Part shown: piece by piece, positions 39,757 through 47,607 of the stretch
How positions within the stretch are numbered: position 1 is the first letter of the stretch
Layout: each line of letters opens with the position of its first letter
NCBI GenBank assembly: GCA_947630645.1
Contig: CANRIF010000006.1
Location: 1 to 50,417, forward strand
Direction: 5' to 3'
Origin: an uncultured Oscillospiraceae bacterium
GTDB lineage: Bacteria > Bacillota > Clostridia > Oscillospirales > Oscillospiraceae
Length of the DNA: 50,417 nt
Notes under the pieces: generated by a model
What the model saw: only the letters and a program-made list of their open reading frames with translations
Told to the model about the DNA's origin: nothing
Databases searched by the model: none
Position numbers and translations under genes: made by a program

Positions 39757-41742
39757 ATGAAAAAAGCAAAGGCATTGTTATCGCTGGTCTGCGCTCTGGG
39801 CCTGATGCTGACGTGGGCGCCCTGCGCTTTCGCCAGCGAGGGCGGCGCGGCCCTCGCCTATGAGTTCACCGGCAGCGGCGCCGAGGCGCCGGGCTTCGCG
39901 GAGGGGACCGTCACCCTCACCGCGGAGGACGGCACATACCGGCTGTTCTGGGCGGACGACGAGGCAGCCCTGGCGGGCTACTATGAGATCGCAACCCTGG
40001 AGGTGTCCGGCGGCAGCGCCTCGTTCACCTTCGGCGACCACGTGGCCATCCCCGCCGACGCCACCAAGCTGATCGCCGCCGCGGGCGAGGAGGAGTACCC
40101 CGCCGTGGCGGACGCCGTGGCCGTGTACGACATCCCGGCGGAAAAGCAGCTGGGCCACCGCTCCGGCGAGGAGCTGTACACCTTCAACTCCTTCTCCGAC
40201 ATCCACATCGACGAGGAGCATATCGGCCAGACCCCGCCCTACTACTGGGTCTATTCCGAGGGCCACTGGGCCAAGGCGCTGCAGTTCGCCGTGGACAAGG
40301 GCGTGGACTTCATCGTCTCCTCCGGCGACCAGGTGACCAACGCCAACCTGGACACCCTGGACAAGGAGTGGCAGGCCTATCAGTACATCCTGTCCCAGTC
40401 GGATTATGTCAATCCCATCTACGAATCCGGCGGCAACCATGAGGTCCGGCAGGACGGCGCCGTGCCCGAGGAATTGCAGGCGTTCGTCACCGGCAGCGGC
40501 CTGAACAGCGAGCTGGACACCCTGGCCGCCGCCAAGCCCTACTACGCCATCGCCGAGCCCAAGACCGGGGACCTGTTCATCTTCATGGCCCTGGAGGGCG
40601 GCTACCGGCCGGCCCAGTACGACGAATTCACCGAGGAGCAGCTGGACTGGGTGGAGGGCCTGCTGAATGAGAACTACGGCCAGGGCCGGAACATCTACAT
40701 CGTCCAGCATGCGCTGATCAACGGCTACGGCCCCGGCGACGACCTGGAGACCCCCTATTACGGCGGCTCCCTCAACCGGGATCTGCCCTCGGTGCAGCGG
40801 TTCATCTCCATCCTGGAGGCCCATCCGGACGTGATCTGGATCTCCGGCCACTCCCATGAGGACCTGACGCTGAACTACAACTTCACCAACAACGGCGGCG
40901 CGTCCTGCTACATGATCCACAACCCCTCCGTGGGCAACCCCACCCATGTGACCGACGGCGCCATCGACTACACCTTCTATGAGGACAACTCCCAGGGCTA
41001 CTTCGTCCAGGTGTTCGACGACGCCATCGTCTTCAACGGCGCCAACCTGGTCTACGGCAAGATCTTCCCCGCCTACTGCTACATCATCCCCGGCGGCACC
41101 AGCCTCCAGGAGCAGGCGGAGGAGGAGCCCTTCCTCTTCACCGACGTGGCCATCGACGCGCCCACGTTCCGCTCCGAGCTGGCCAACGCCAACACGCTGC
41201 TGGGCATCTACTATGAGTTCAGCTCCTATGACCAGTATCAGGCGCTGAAACGCTGCTACCGCCAGTATAAGGACGCCGACGCGGACGCCATGGGCGAGGA
41301 GGAGCTGGCCGCCGCTTACAGCAGCGTGCGCCTGGCCATCGCCTACCTCCATCAGGTCGTGGAGGCCGCCAGCGGACGCGAGTTCGAGGTGGTCCTCCAG
41401 GAGCCCGAACCGGAGGCCACGCCCGAGCCCACCCTGCGGGAGAGCGAGCTGACCGTCCGCATCCACTACCACCGGGAGGACGGCGACTATGAGCCGTGGA
41501 GCGTGTGGCTGTGGTCCACCGGCGACGGCACCGACAACCCCTTCACCGGCACCGACGACTTCGGCGTGTACCTGGAGTACCCCGTGGCCCCGGAGATCAC
41601 CTCCCTGGGCTTCATCGTCCGGACCCAGAGCTGGGATAAGGACATCGACGCCGACCAGTTCATCAACGTGGACGGCACGGTGACGGGCGATACGCTGGAC
41701 GTGTACATCGAGTCCGGCGTGGAGGGCTACACGACGGGCTGA
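39757..41742 (+). CDS. Exported calcineurin-like phosphoesterase with a C-terminal pullulanase-type carbohydrate-binding module
   Basis: 661 residues. Signal peptide 1-27 (CAFAS). Residues about 32-130 form a beta-rich domain. About 140-445 is a metallophosphoesterase with the full metal set: D148 and H150 (SFSDIHID), D191 (SSGDQVTN), N227-H228 (SGGNHE), H318 (VQHAL), H365 and H367 (WISGHSHEDL). A helical region (465-545) and a Pro/Glu linker lead to 565-655, which matches the pullulanase-associated (PUD, CBM41-like) pattern: VRIHYHREDGDYEPWSVWLW, then FGVYLEY, LGFIVRT, KDIDADQF and a closing VYIESG strand. No sortase or membrane anchor. An ATG three codons upstream overlaps the AGAAAGGAT ribosome site, so I start at 39757. 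The fusion suggests a phosphatase or nuclease held on alpha-glucan. Confidence 0.88.
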   Translation: MKKAKALLSLVCALGLMLTWAPCAFASEGGAALAYEFTGSGAEAPGFAEGTVTLTAEDGTYRLFWADDEAALAGYYEIATLEVSGGSASFTFGDHVAIPADATKLIAAAGEEEYPAVADAVAVYDIPAEKQLGHRSGEELYTFNSFSDIHIDEEHIGQTPPYYWVYSEGHWAKALQFAVDKGVDFIVSSGDQVTNANLDTLDKEWQAYQYILSQSDYVNPIYESGGNHEVRQDGAVPEELQAFVTGSGLNSELDTLAAAKPYYAIAEPKTGDLFIFMALEGGYRPAQYDEFTEEQLDWVEGLLNENYGQGRNIYIVQHALINGYGPGDDLETPYYGGSLNRDLPSVQRFISILEAHPDVIWISGHSHEDLTLNYNFTNNGGASCYMIHNPSVGNPTHVTDGAIDYTFYEDNSQGYFVQVFDDAIVFNGANLVYGKIFPAYCYIIPGGTSLQEQAEEEPFLFTDVAIDAPTFRSELANANTLLGIYYEFSSYDQYQALKRCYRQYKDADADAMGEEELAAAYSSVRLAIAYLHQVVEAASGREFEVVLQEPEPEATPEPTLRESELTVRIHYHREDGDYEPWSVWLWSTGDGTDNPFTGTDDFGVYLEYPVAPEITSLGFIVRTQSWDKDIDADQFINVDGTVTGDTLDVYIESGVEGYTTG

Positions 41743-41778
41743 CCGCCGCCCGCCGCGAGGCATGACATGAAATAACAA

Positions 41779-41814
41779 AGGGGCTGCCGCCGGTCCGTGA
41801 CCGGGGCAGCCCCT
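41779..41814. terminator. Bidirectional terminator between phosphoesterase and second GH3
   Basis: 10-bp stem AGGGGCTGCC / GGCAGCCCCT, extended inside by CCGGT / ACCGG. On minus it is followed by TTTGTTATTT. It serves both convergent genes. Confidence 0.85.
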
Positions 41815-41819
41815 GCGTA

Positions 41820-43940
41820 TTATGTCAACTGTTCCCCTGTGCCGTCCTGCCACAGCAGTTCCACCGGCCCGTCCCCGGTCAGCGCCCGGCTGCGCCCGTC
41901 CGGCTGGCTGCACCCCACCCAGAGGGCGAACCGCGTCCCCCGGCGCCGGACCCCGGCCTCGTCCACCACGGTGAAGGCCCGGGCGGGCACGTCCAGCGTC
42001 ACCGTGACCGTCCCCCCGGCGGGGACCTCCGCCCGCCGGAACGCGGCCAGGGCCGGGTTCGGCGGCGCGAAGGGGCTGTCCAGGCACCGGATATACGCCT
42101 GCACCACGTCCTGGGTATCCGCCCGTCCGGCGTTCTCCACCGCCGCGGACAGCCGCAGCCCCTCCTCCGCGCTCCCAGCCAGCACCCGCGCCGCCGTCAC
42201 CCGCACACGGCCGTAGGTCAGCCCGAAGCCGAAGGGGTACTGGGCGGGCCGCTCCATGTACCGGTACGTCCGGCCTTTCATGGCGTAGTCCTCGAAGTCG
42301 GGCAGCTGATCCGCGCTCTCATAAAACGTCACCGGCAGCTTCCCGGAGGGGGACGCCGCCCCGAACAGCAGCTCCGCCGCGGCCGCGCCGCCCTGGGCGC
42401 CGGGGTACCACAGCGCCAGGATGGCGCCGAAATGCTCCGCCGCGTAAGCCAGGTCCACGGCGCTCCCTGTCATCAGGCACAGCACCGTGGGCTTGCCGGT
42501 CCCGGCCACGGCCTCCATCAGCGCCCGCTGGGGGGCGGGCAGCCGCAGGTCGGGCCGGTCGCCGGATGCGTAGCTGTTGTTGGCGTCGCCGGCCTCGCCC
42601 TCCAGCGTCTCGTCCAGCCCCAGGCACAGGATCACCGCGTCGCTGGCCCGGGCGGCGGCCACCGCCTCCGCCAGCCGGTCCCCCGCCTGGGCCACCGGCT
42701 CGGTCCTGTCCCGGAACAGGTGGCACCCCGCCGCCGTCAGCACCCGCACGCCGCTGCCGGCCAGGTAGTCCTGCACGCCCTCCTGCACCGTCACATAGCG
42801 GCCGGCGGTGCCGTGGTAATTCCCCGCCAGGGCGGCGCGGCTGTCGGCGTTGGGGCCGATGACGGCCACGGTCCGCAGCGCGTTTTTGTCCAGGGGCAGC
42901 AGCCCGTCGTTTTTCAGCAGCACGGCGCTCTCCCGGGCGGCCCGGCGGGCCAGGGCCAGATGCTCCGGGCACTCGATGGCCGTATAGGGGATGGCGTCGT
43001 ACTCGCTGCCGTCGAAGAGGCCCAGCAGGAACCGGGTGGTGAACAGCCGCACGGCTGCCTCGGTGACGGCCGCCTCGCTCACCAGCCCCCGCTCCACCGC
43101 CTTAGCCAGGTGGCGGTAGGTGTCCCCGCAATTGAGGTCGCACCCGTTGTTCACGGCCAGGGCCGCGGCCTCCACGGCGTCCCGCGCTACGCCGTGGCGC
43201 ACATGGAAGTCCTCGATGGCGCCGCAGTCGGATACGAAGTGGCCCTTAAAACCCCACTCCTCCCGCAGCCGCTTTTGCAGCCCGGGGCTGGCGCAGCACG
43301 GCTCCCCGTTCAGGCGGTTGTAGGCGCCCATCACCGCCTCCACCCCCGCCTCCCGGACCAGGGCCTCGAAGGCGGGCAGATAGGTCTCCTCCAAATCCTT
43401 GTCGGACACGGCCGCGTCGAAGCCGTGGCGCAGGGCCTCCGGCCCGGAGTGGGCGGCCAGGTGCTTGGCGCAGGCGGCGGCCTTCATCACCGGCCCGTCC
43501 CCCTGCATCCCCCGGACGAAGGCCACGCCCATCCGGGCGGTGAGATAGGGGTCCTCCCCGTATGTCTCCTGGCCCCGGCCCCACCGGGGGTCCCGGAAAA
43601 TGTTCACGTTGGGCGCCCAGAAGGTCAGCCCCTTGTAGGCGTCCCGGTCCCCCTGGGCGGAGCAGGCGTTGTACTTGGCCCGGCCCTCGGTGGCGATCAC
43701 ACCGCCCACCTGCCGCAGCAGCGCCTCGTCGAAGGTGGCGGCCAGGCCGATGGCCTGGGGGAATACGGTGGCCTGGCCGCCCCGGGCCGCCCCGTGCAGC
43801 GCCTCGTTCCACCAGGTATAGGCCGACACGCCCAGCCGCTCGATGGCCGGCGCGTCGTACCGCAGCTGGCTCACCTTTTCCTCCAGGGTCATCTGCGCCA
43901 CCAGCGCCCGCGCCCGTTTTTCCGCCTGATCCCGCGTCAT
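41820..43940 (-). CDS. Glycoside hydrolase family 3 (beta-xylosidase-like)
   Basis: 706 residues, no signal peptide. N-terminal barrel with VSAYTWWNEALHG, FWAPNVNIFRDPRWGRGQET, AKHLAAHSGPE, VMGAYNRLNGEPCC and nucleophile D238 in GHFVSDCGAI. Then the alpha/beta sandwich (RESAVLLKNDGLLPLDK, VIGPNADSR) and a C-terminal Fn3-like part (VENAGRADTQDVVQAY). The WWNEALHG and RDPRWGRGQET forms and the SDCGAI nucleophile site are those of the beta-xylosidase/alpha-arabinofuranosidase branch, unlike the GH3 at 37234, so the two differ in role. Promoter at 43964-43992. The product would split xylo-oligosaccharides inside the cell (family inference). Confidence 0.92.
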   Translation of the reverse strand: MTRDQAEKRARALVAQMTLEEKVSQLRYDAPAIERLGVSAYTWWNEALHGAARGGQATVFPQAIGLAATFDEALLRQVGGVIATEGRAKYNACSAQGDRDAYKGLTFWAPNVNIFRDPRWGRGQETYGEDPYLTARMGVAFVRGMQGDGPVMKAAACAKHLAAHSGPEALRHGFDAAVSDKDLEETYLPAFEALVREAGVEAVMGAYNRLNGEPCCASPGLQKRLREEWGFKGHFVSDCGAIEDFHVRHGVARDAVEAAALAVNNGCDLNCGDTYRHLAKAVERGLVSEAAVTEAAVRLFTTRFLLGLFDGSEYDAIPYTAIECPEHLALARRAARESAVLLKNDGLLPLDKNALRTVAVIGPNADSRAALAGNYHGTAGRYVTVQEGVQDYLAGSGVRVLTAAGCHLFRDRTEPVAQAGDRLAEAVAAARASDAVILCLGLDETLEGEAGDANNSYASGDRPDLRLPAPQRALMEAVAGTGKPTVLCLMTGSAVDLAYAAEHFGAILALWYPGAQGGAAAAELLFGAASPSGKLPVTFYESADQLPDFEDYAMKGRTYRYMERPAQYPFGFGLTYGRVRVTAARVLAGSAEEGLRLSAAVENAGRADTQDVVQAYIRCLDSPFAPPNPALAAFRRAEVPAGGTVTVTLDVPARAFTVVDEAGVRRRGTRFALWVGCSQPDGRSRALTGDGPVELLWQDGTGEQLT

Positions 43941-43963
43941 GCGCCACCGCCTCCTTTTTTCCC

Positions 43964-43992
43964 AGTATACACCCCGCCGCCCCGGTTGTCAC
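43964..43992 (-). promoter_or_regulatory. Promoter of the second GH3 gene
   Basis: Minus strand: GTGACA (43992-43987), 17 bases, TATACT (43969-43964), then AAAAAAGGAGG and the ATG at 43940. Confidence 0.7.
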
Positions 43993-44043
43993 GGGGTTTT
44001 GCCCCGCCTCAACTGGTATTAAAAAATTCATCTATTTTGGATA

Positions 44044-44071
44044 TTTCAATATACCCAATTCGTGCTATCAT
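44044..44071 (+). promoter_or_regulatory. Promoter of the pyridoxamine kinase gene
   Basis: TTTCAA (44044-44049), 16 bases ending in TGC, TATCAT (44066-44071), an extended -10. Leader about 26 bases with GGAGG. Confidence 0.6.
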
Positions 44072-44103
44072 GGGAGCATAAGAAAAAACGGAGGTATCCC
44101 TCG

Positions 44104-44943
44104 ATGAAACAAAAGCGTATCATGACCATACAGGACCTCTCCTGCTTCGGCAAGTGTTCCCTCACGGTGGCCCACCCCATCATGTCGGCCATGGGCCTGG
44201 AGGTCTGCCCCATCCCCACGGCGGTGCTTAGCACCCACACCGGCGGCTTCACGGGCTGGACGTTCCGGGACCTGGCGGCGGACCTGCCGGCCATCGCGGC
44301 CCACTGGAAGAGCCAGGGCCTGACCTTTGACGGCGCGGTGACGGGCTACCTGGGCAGCGGGGAGATGATCGGCATGGTGTCGGACTATTTCCGGCTGTTC
44401 CCGGGGATGGTGAAGGTGGTGGACCCGGTGTTCGCGGACAACGGCAAGCTGTACGCGGGCTTCGACGAGGCGTATGCGGCGGGCATGACCCGGCTGTGCG
44501 CCCAGGCGGACGTGATCGTGCCGAACCTGACGGAGGCGGCGTATATGCTGGGCGAGCCATACGTGGCCTCCGGCTACGACGAGGCGTACATCCACGGCGT
44601 GCTGCGCCGACTGGCGGCGCTGGGCTGCGGCACGGCGGTGGTGACGGGGGTGACCTACGACCCGGCCCAGCAGGGCGCGGTGGCCTATGACGCGGCCACG
44701 GGGGAGTTCTTCCAGTACTTCCGGGAGAACATCGACGCCTCCTTCCACGGCACCGGCGACGTGTTCACCTCCGCGCTGGCGGGGGCGGTGGTCCTGGGCC
44801 GGAGCCTGCCCGACGCGCTGCGTATCGCGGTGGACTACACCGTGGACTGCATCCGCGCCACCATGCCGGACCGGGCGGAACACTGGTACGGCGTGAAGTT
44901 CGAGACTTGCCTCCCCGGCCTGATCCGGTCCCTGGAGGCCTGA
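44104..44943 (+). CDS. Pyridoxamine/pyridoxal kinase (PdxY-like, ribokinase superfamily)
   Basis: 279 residues, cytosolic. It begins with IMTIQDLSCFGKCSLTVAHPIMSAMGLEVCPIPTAVLSTH, a PdxK/PdxY opening (shown here in two parts: IMTIQDLSCFGKCSLTVAHP at 6-25 and the LSTHTGGF substrate region). The PfkB-type catalytic loop HGTGDVFTSAL carries base D219. VPNLTEAAYML is also typical. It phosphorylates B6 vitamers with ATP, salvaging pyridoxal phosphate. The ATG at 44104 follows CGGAGG. A monocistronic unit with its own promoter and a strong terminator at 44976-45011. Confidence 0.9.
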   Translation: MKQKRIMTIQDLSCFGKCSLTVAHPIMSAMGLEVCPIPTAVLSTHTGGFTGWTFRDLAADLPAIAAHWKSQGLTFDGAVTGYLGSGEMIGMVSDYFRLFPGMVKVVDPVFADNGKLYAGFDEAYAAGMTRLCAQADVIVPNLTEAAYMLGEPYVASGYDEAYIHGVLRRLAALGCGTAVVTGVTYDPAQQGAVAYDAATGEFFQYFRENIDASFHGTGDVFTSALAGAVVLGRSLPDALRIAVDYTVDCIRATMPDRAEHWYGVKFETCLPGLIRSLEA

Positions 44944-44975
44944 CCGGGACACGCGGTCCCCTCATACGAAAGCAC

Positions 44976-45011
44976 GGCGCGGCCCAAAACAGCGGGCCGC
45001 GCCTGGTTTTT
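44976..45011 (+). terminator. Terminator after pyridoxamine kinase
   Basis: 10-bp stem GGCGCGGCCC / GGGCCGCGCC with loop AAAACAGC, then TGGTTTTT (T-run 45007-45011). Confidence 0.9.
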
Positions 45012-45055
45012 CCAGCTTTTCCAGCATATACAAATATTTTTAATAAAATCTATGC

Positions 45056-45084
45056 TTGCAATCTGGCATGAAATGCATTACAAT
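45056..45084 (+). promoter_or_regulatory. Promoter of the dockerin and anchored surface-protein genes
   Basis: TTGCAA (45056-45061), 17 bases, TACAAT (45079-45084) at the edge of an AT-rich island. The leader is about 100 bases (45090-45189), GC-rich and able to fold, but I recognise no known riboswitch in it. AAAGGAG leads into the ATG. Confidence 0.75.
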
Positions 45085-45189
45085 GTACGCACCAGTAGAC
45101 AGCGGCGCGGCGTGCCGGGCGTCCGGCCCTCCCGCGGGGCTGTCGAAAGTGACCCATCATTTCATTCCCCTTATGAAAGGAGAAAACAC

Positions 45190-47580
45190 ATGAAAAAGAT
45201 CACCTGCCTTGTCCTGGCGCTGCTCATGCTCCTGGCCATGTTCGCCACGGCCGGCATGACGGCGGACCCGGCTTCCGTTTCGGAGGAGCCCGCTCCCGTT
45301 TCCGAGGAGCCGGCCGGCCAGCCGGAAGTTCCCGCCTCCGACCCGGTGCAGCCCCAGATCGCGGCGCCGGAGGCCACCGAGACCGAGGCCGGCGCCCCCG
45401 CTGCGTCCGACCCCGTCGACGAGTCTGCGCCCGTAGAGCCGGCCCCCGAGGCCGACGCCCAGACCGAAGAGGTCGAAGAGACTGAAGAGACTGAGAAGGT
45501 CGAGGATGTCGAGGATGTGGAACAGGCCGAAGAGCCCGAACCCGCTGCCGACAACAGCATCTCGCCCATCTCGGGACCCGCCGAGGAGGAAGGGCCCCGC
45601 ACCGTCGCTGTGTATGCCAACGGCGGCTGTTTCCCGGCGCCCCGCTCCGCCTATGATCCCCTGACGGTCACGCTGACCGAGGAAGGCAAACTCCCCAAGG
45701 CCGACACCGAAGCCGAGAAGGATTGGTACATCCCCCAGCGCGCGGGTTACCGCTTCGTGGGCTGGTACAAGGATAACCCCGGCCCGACTACGCCCAGCGA
45801 GGATGCCCTTGATTTGAGCAAGCCCCTTGACAAAGAAGTGACGGCGCTTTACGCCGGCTGGGTTCGTGTCCTCGTCTTGGATGCCGCGCCCGGCAGCTTT
45901 AACGACAAGAACACCGATAACTACTCCCGCACCGTGGATGTCCCCAATGGCGTCATGCCCAATGTGGAGGCGTATAAGCCCGTCTTCAACACCGACGCCG
46001 AAGAGCAGAGCGCGGACTTCATCGGCTGGTACACCGCGCCCACCTCCGTGACCCACACCGAGCATGAGGGCTACTGGACCTGGGATGTGAAGACCAACGG
46101 CCAGGAGGTCAAGCCCGGCGACCCGCTCGCCGAGGGCGTCACCACCCTTTATGCTGGCTATAAGGTCAACGAGGCGAAAGCCCCCGAGACAGCCCGGCAG
46201 GCCATCACCTTCTATCTCGACTGGAACGGCATCAACGGTATGTGGGGCAAGTGCCTGACCCTCTCCCGCAGCTACGATGCGGCCAAGGGCGGCTACACGC
46301 TCACCCCCGCGGACCTGCTGGTCTGGAGCCTGAACTGGGACAGTAATGACGAGGTGGATGTCAGCAGCATGGATGCCCTGAATACGTATTGGGCGGGACG
46401 CACCTTCCCGGCCGAGAATGGCTACACGTTCCGCGGCTGGGCCACCACCGAGAACGCCACGGACCCTGACGTGGACGACGAAACCGTGGTCAAGGACGGC
46501 GACAGCATCTACGCCGTCTGGACCAAGGACGGCGACAGCAGCCAGAAGTTCGTCGCTGACGGCGGCCGGGATAAGACCGTCGGCCCCCTGGAGTTCATCC
46601 AGTTCCCGAATCTGAAAAACAGCGCCCACGGCAAGGCGGGCGCCACCGCCACGGTCACCATGCACACTTCCCCGGTGGATGCCGAACTGTCGAACGTGGT
46701 CTGGAACGTCACCTACTCTGTACCCAGGGAGAACCCCTTCGCGCCTCCCCTGTCCTACACCGTGCAGGTCAAGGACGGCGAGACCTTTGACGGCCAGAAC
46801 CCGGGAGAGGGCAAAGGAAAGATAGGCATCGAAGCCAAAGCCAGCGGCCGCACCCTGACTTTCACCGATGTGGACGGCATGGACCACGTCGTGACCGTCA
46901 CCGTCTCCTCCGACACCGACTACACGGACCCCGTGACCCAGGAGAAGATCACCAGCGTCCAGTCCAACACCTACGCCGAGGTCGTCTTCACCCACAGCTG
47001 GCAGGAGAGCAAAGAAGAACTGGCTGCCACTTGCAGCACCCGCGGCGCGAAGTATTACGAGTGCAGCGACTGTGCCGCGGAAAAGACCGTGGAGACGCCC
47101 ATGCTGACCCACGTCTGGCAATACGTGGTGGAGCCGGCCCCCCAGTGCACCACGCCCGGCTACAAGCAGGACACGTGCAAGTACTGCGGCATCACCTTCG
47201 CCCAGTATCAGCAGGAGATGAATGCCAAAGGCTTGAAGCTCAACCCGCCCCACAAGACCACCATCATCCCCGCCACGGGACATGAGTATAAGACAGTCAA
47301 TGCCAATGCAGGGCGGGCCGAGAACGGCCTCCGGCTGATATCCGAGCAATGCGTCAGGCCTGGCTGTGGAGACACGGAGATCGTTATGAATGGCGATGCC
47401 ACGGGTGACAACAACGTGAATGTTCTCGATGTCGATTTGCTGTTCCAGATCGTCAACAAGCAGGTCGTTTCTACCCAGTCGGTCGAGGCGCTTGACCTAA
47501 ATGGCGATGGTAAAGTGAATGTTCTTGATGTGGATAAGATTTTCATGTACGTCAACAAACAGATAGCTTCTTTTGACTGA
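45190..47580 (+). CDS. Secreted surface protein with InlB-like repeats and a C-terminal dockerin
   Basis: 796 residues. Signal peptide about 1-25 (MKKITC, AGMTA). Residues 26-136 are a Pro/Glu-rich linker. Then three Listeria-Bacteroides (InlB B-type) repeats at about 137-224 (GYRFVGWY, LYAGW), 226-324 (FIGWYTAP, LYAGY) and 338-445 (GYTFRGWATT, YAVW). A beta-rich part follows, then a cysteine-bearing stretch (615-730). The end, 732-796, is a type I-like dockerin: F-hand 1 D736-A-T-G-D740 to D747, F-hand 2 D769-L-N-G-D773 to D780, both followed by VNVLDVD. No enzyme domain and no cell-wall anchor are seen. A dockerin normally docks a protein onto a cohesin. The anchored protein 27 bases downstream starts with a cohesin-like domain. 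GC content falls abruptly at the dockerin (from about 47400). Confidence 0.88.
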   Translation: MKKITCLVLALLMLLAMFATAGMTADPASVSEEPAPVSEEPAGQPEVPASDPVQPQIAAPEATETEAGAPAASDPVDESAPVEPAPEADAQTEEVEETEETEKVEDVEDVEQAEEPEPAADNSISPISGPAEEEGPRTVAVYANGGCFPAPRSAYDPLTVTLTEEGKLPKADTEAEKDWYIPQRAGYRFVGWYKDNPGPTTPSEDALDLSKPLDKEVTALYAGWVRVLVLDAAPGSFNDKNTDNYSRTVDVPNGVMPNVEAYKPVFNTDAEEQSADFIGWYTAPTSVTHTEHEGYWTWDVKTNGQEVKPGDPLAEGVTTLYAGYKVNEAKAPETARQAITFYLDWNGINGMWGKCLTLSRSYDAAKGGYTLTPADLLVWSLNWDSNDEVDVSSMDALNTYWAGRTFPAENGYTFRGWATTENATDPDVDDETVVKDGDSIYAVWTKDGDSSQKFVADGGRDKTVGPLEFIQFPNLKNSAHGKAGATATVTMHTSPVDAELSNVVWNVTYSVPRENPFAPPLSYTVQVKDGETFDGQNPGEGKGKIGIEAKASGRTLTFTDVDGMDHVVTVTVSSDTDYTDPVTQEKITSVQSNTYAEVVFTHSWQESKEELAATCSTRGAKYYECSDCAAEKTVETPMLTHVWQYVVEPAPQCTTPGYKQDTCKYCGITFAQYQQEMNAKGLKLNPPHKTTIIPATGHEYKTVNANAGRAENGLRLISEQCVRPGCGDTEIVMNGDATGDNNVNVLDVDLLFQIVNKQVVSTQSVEALDLNGDGKVNVLDVDKIFMYVNKQIASFD

Positions 47581-47607
47581 CCTACCCGCAAAGGAGGAAC
47601 GATCGAT

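Noticed and set aside
45085-45189. Riboswitch in the 100-base leader of the dockerin gene
   Set aside because: The leader is GC-rich and foldable, but I found none of the conserved cores of known riboswitches and no leader terminator.
47031-47190. Zinc-ribbon or haem-binding cysteine motifs in the dockerin protein
   Set aside because: The YECSDC and CKYC pairs fit a common extracellular repeat pattern with no CxxCH and no regular four-cysteine set.
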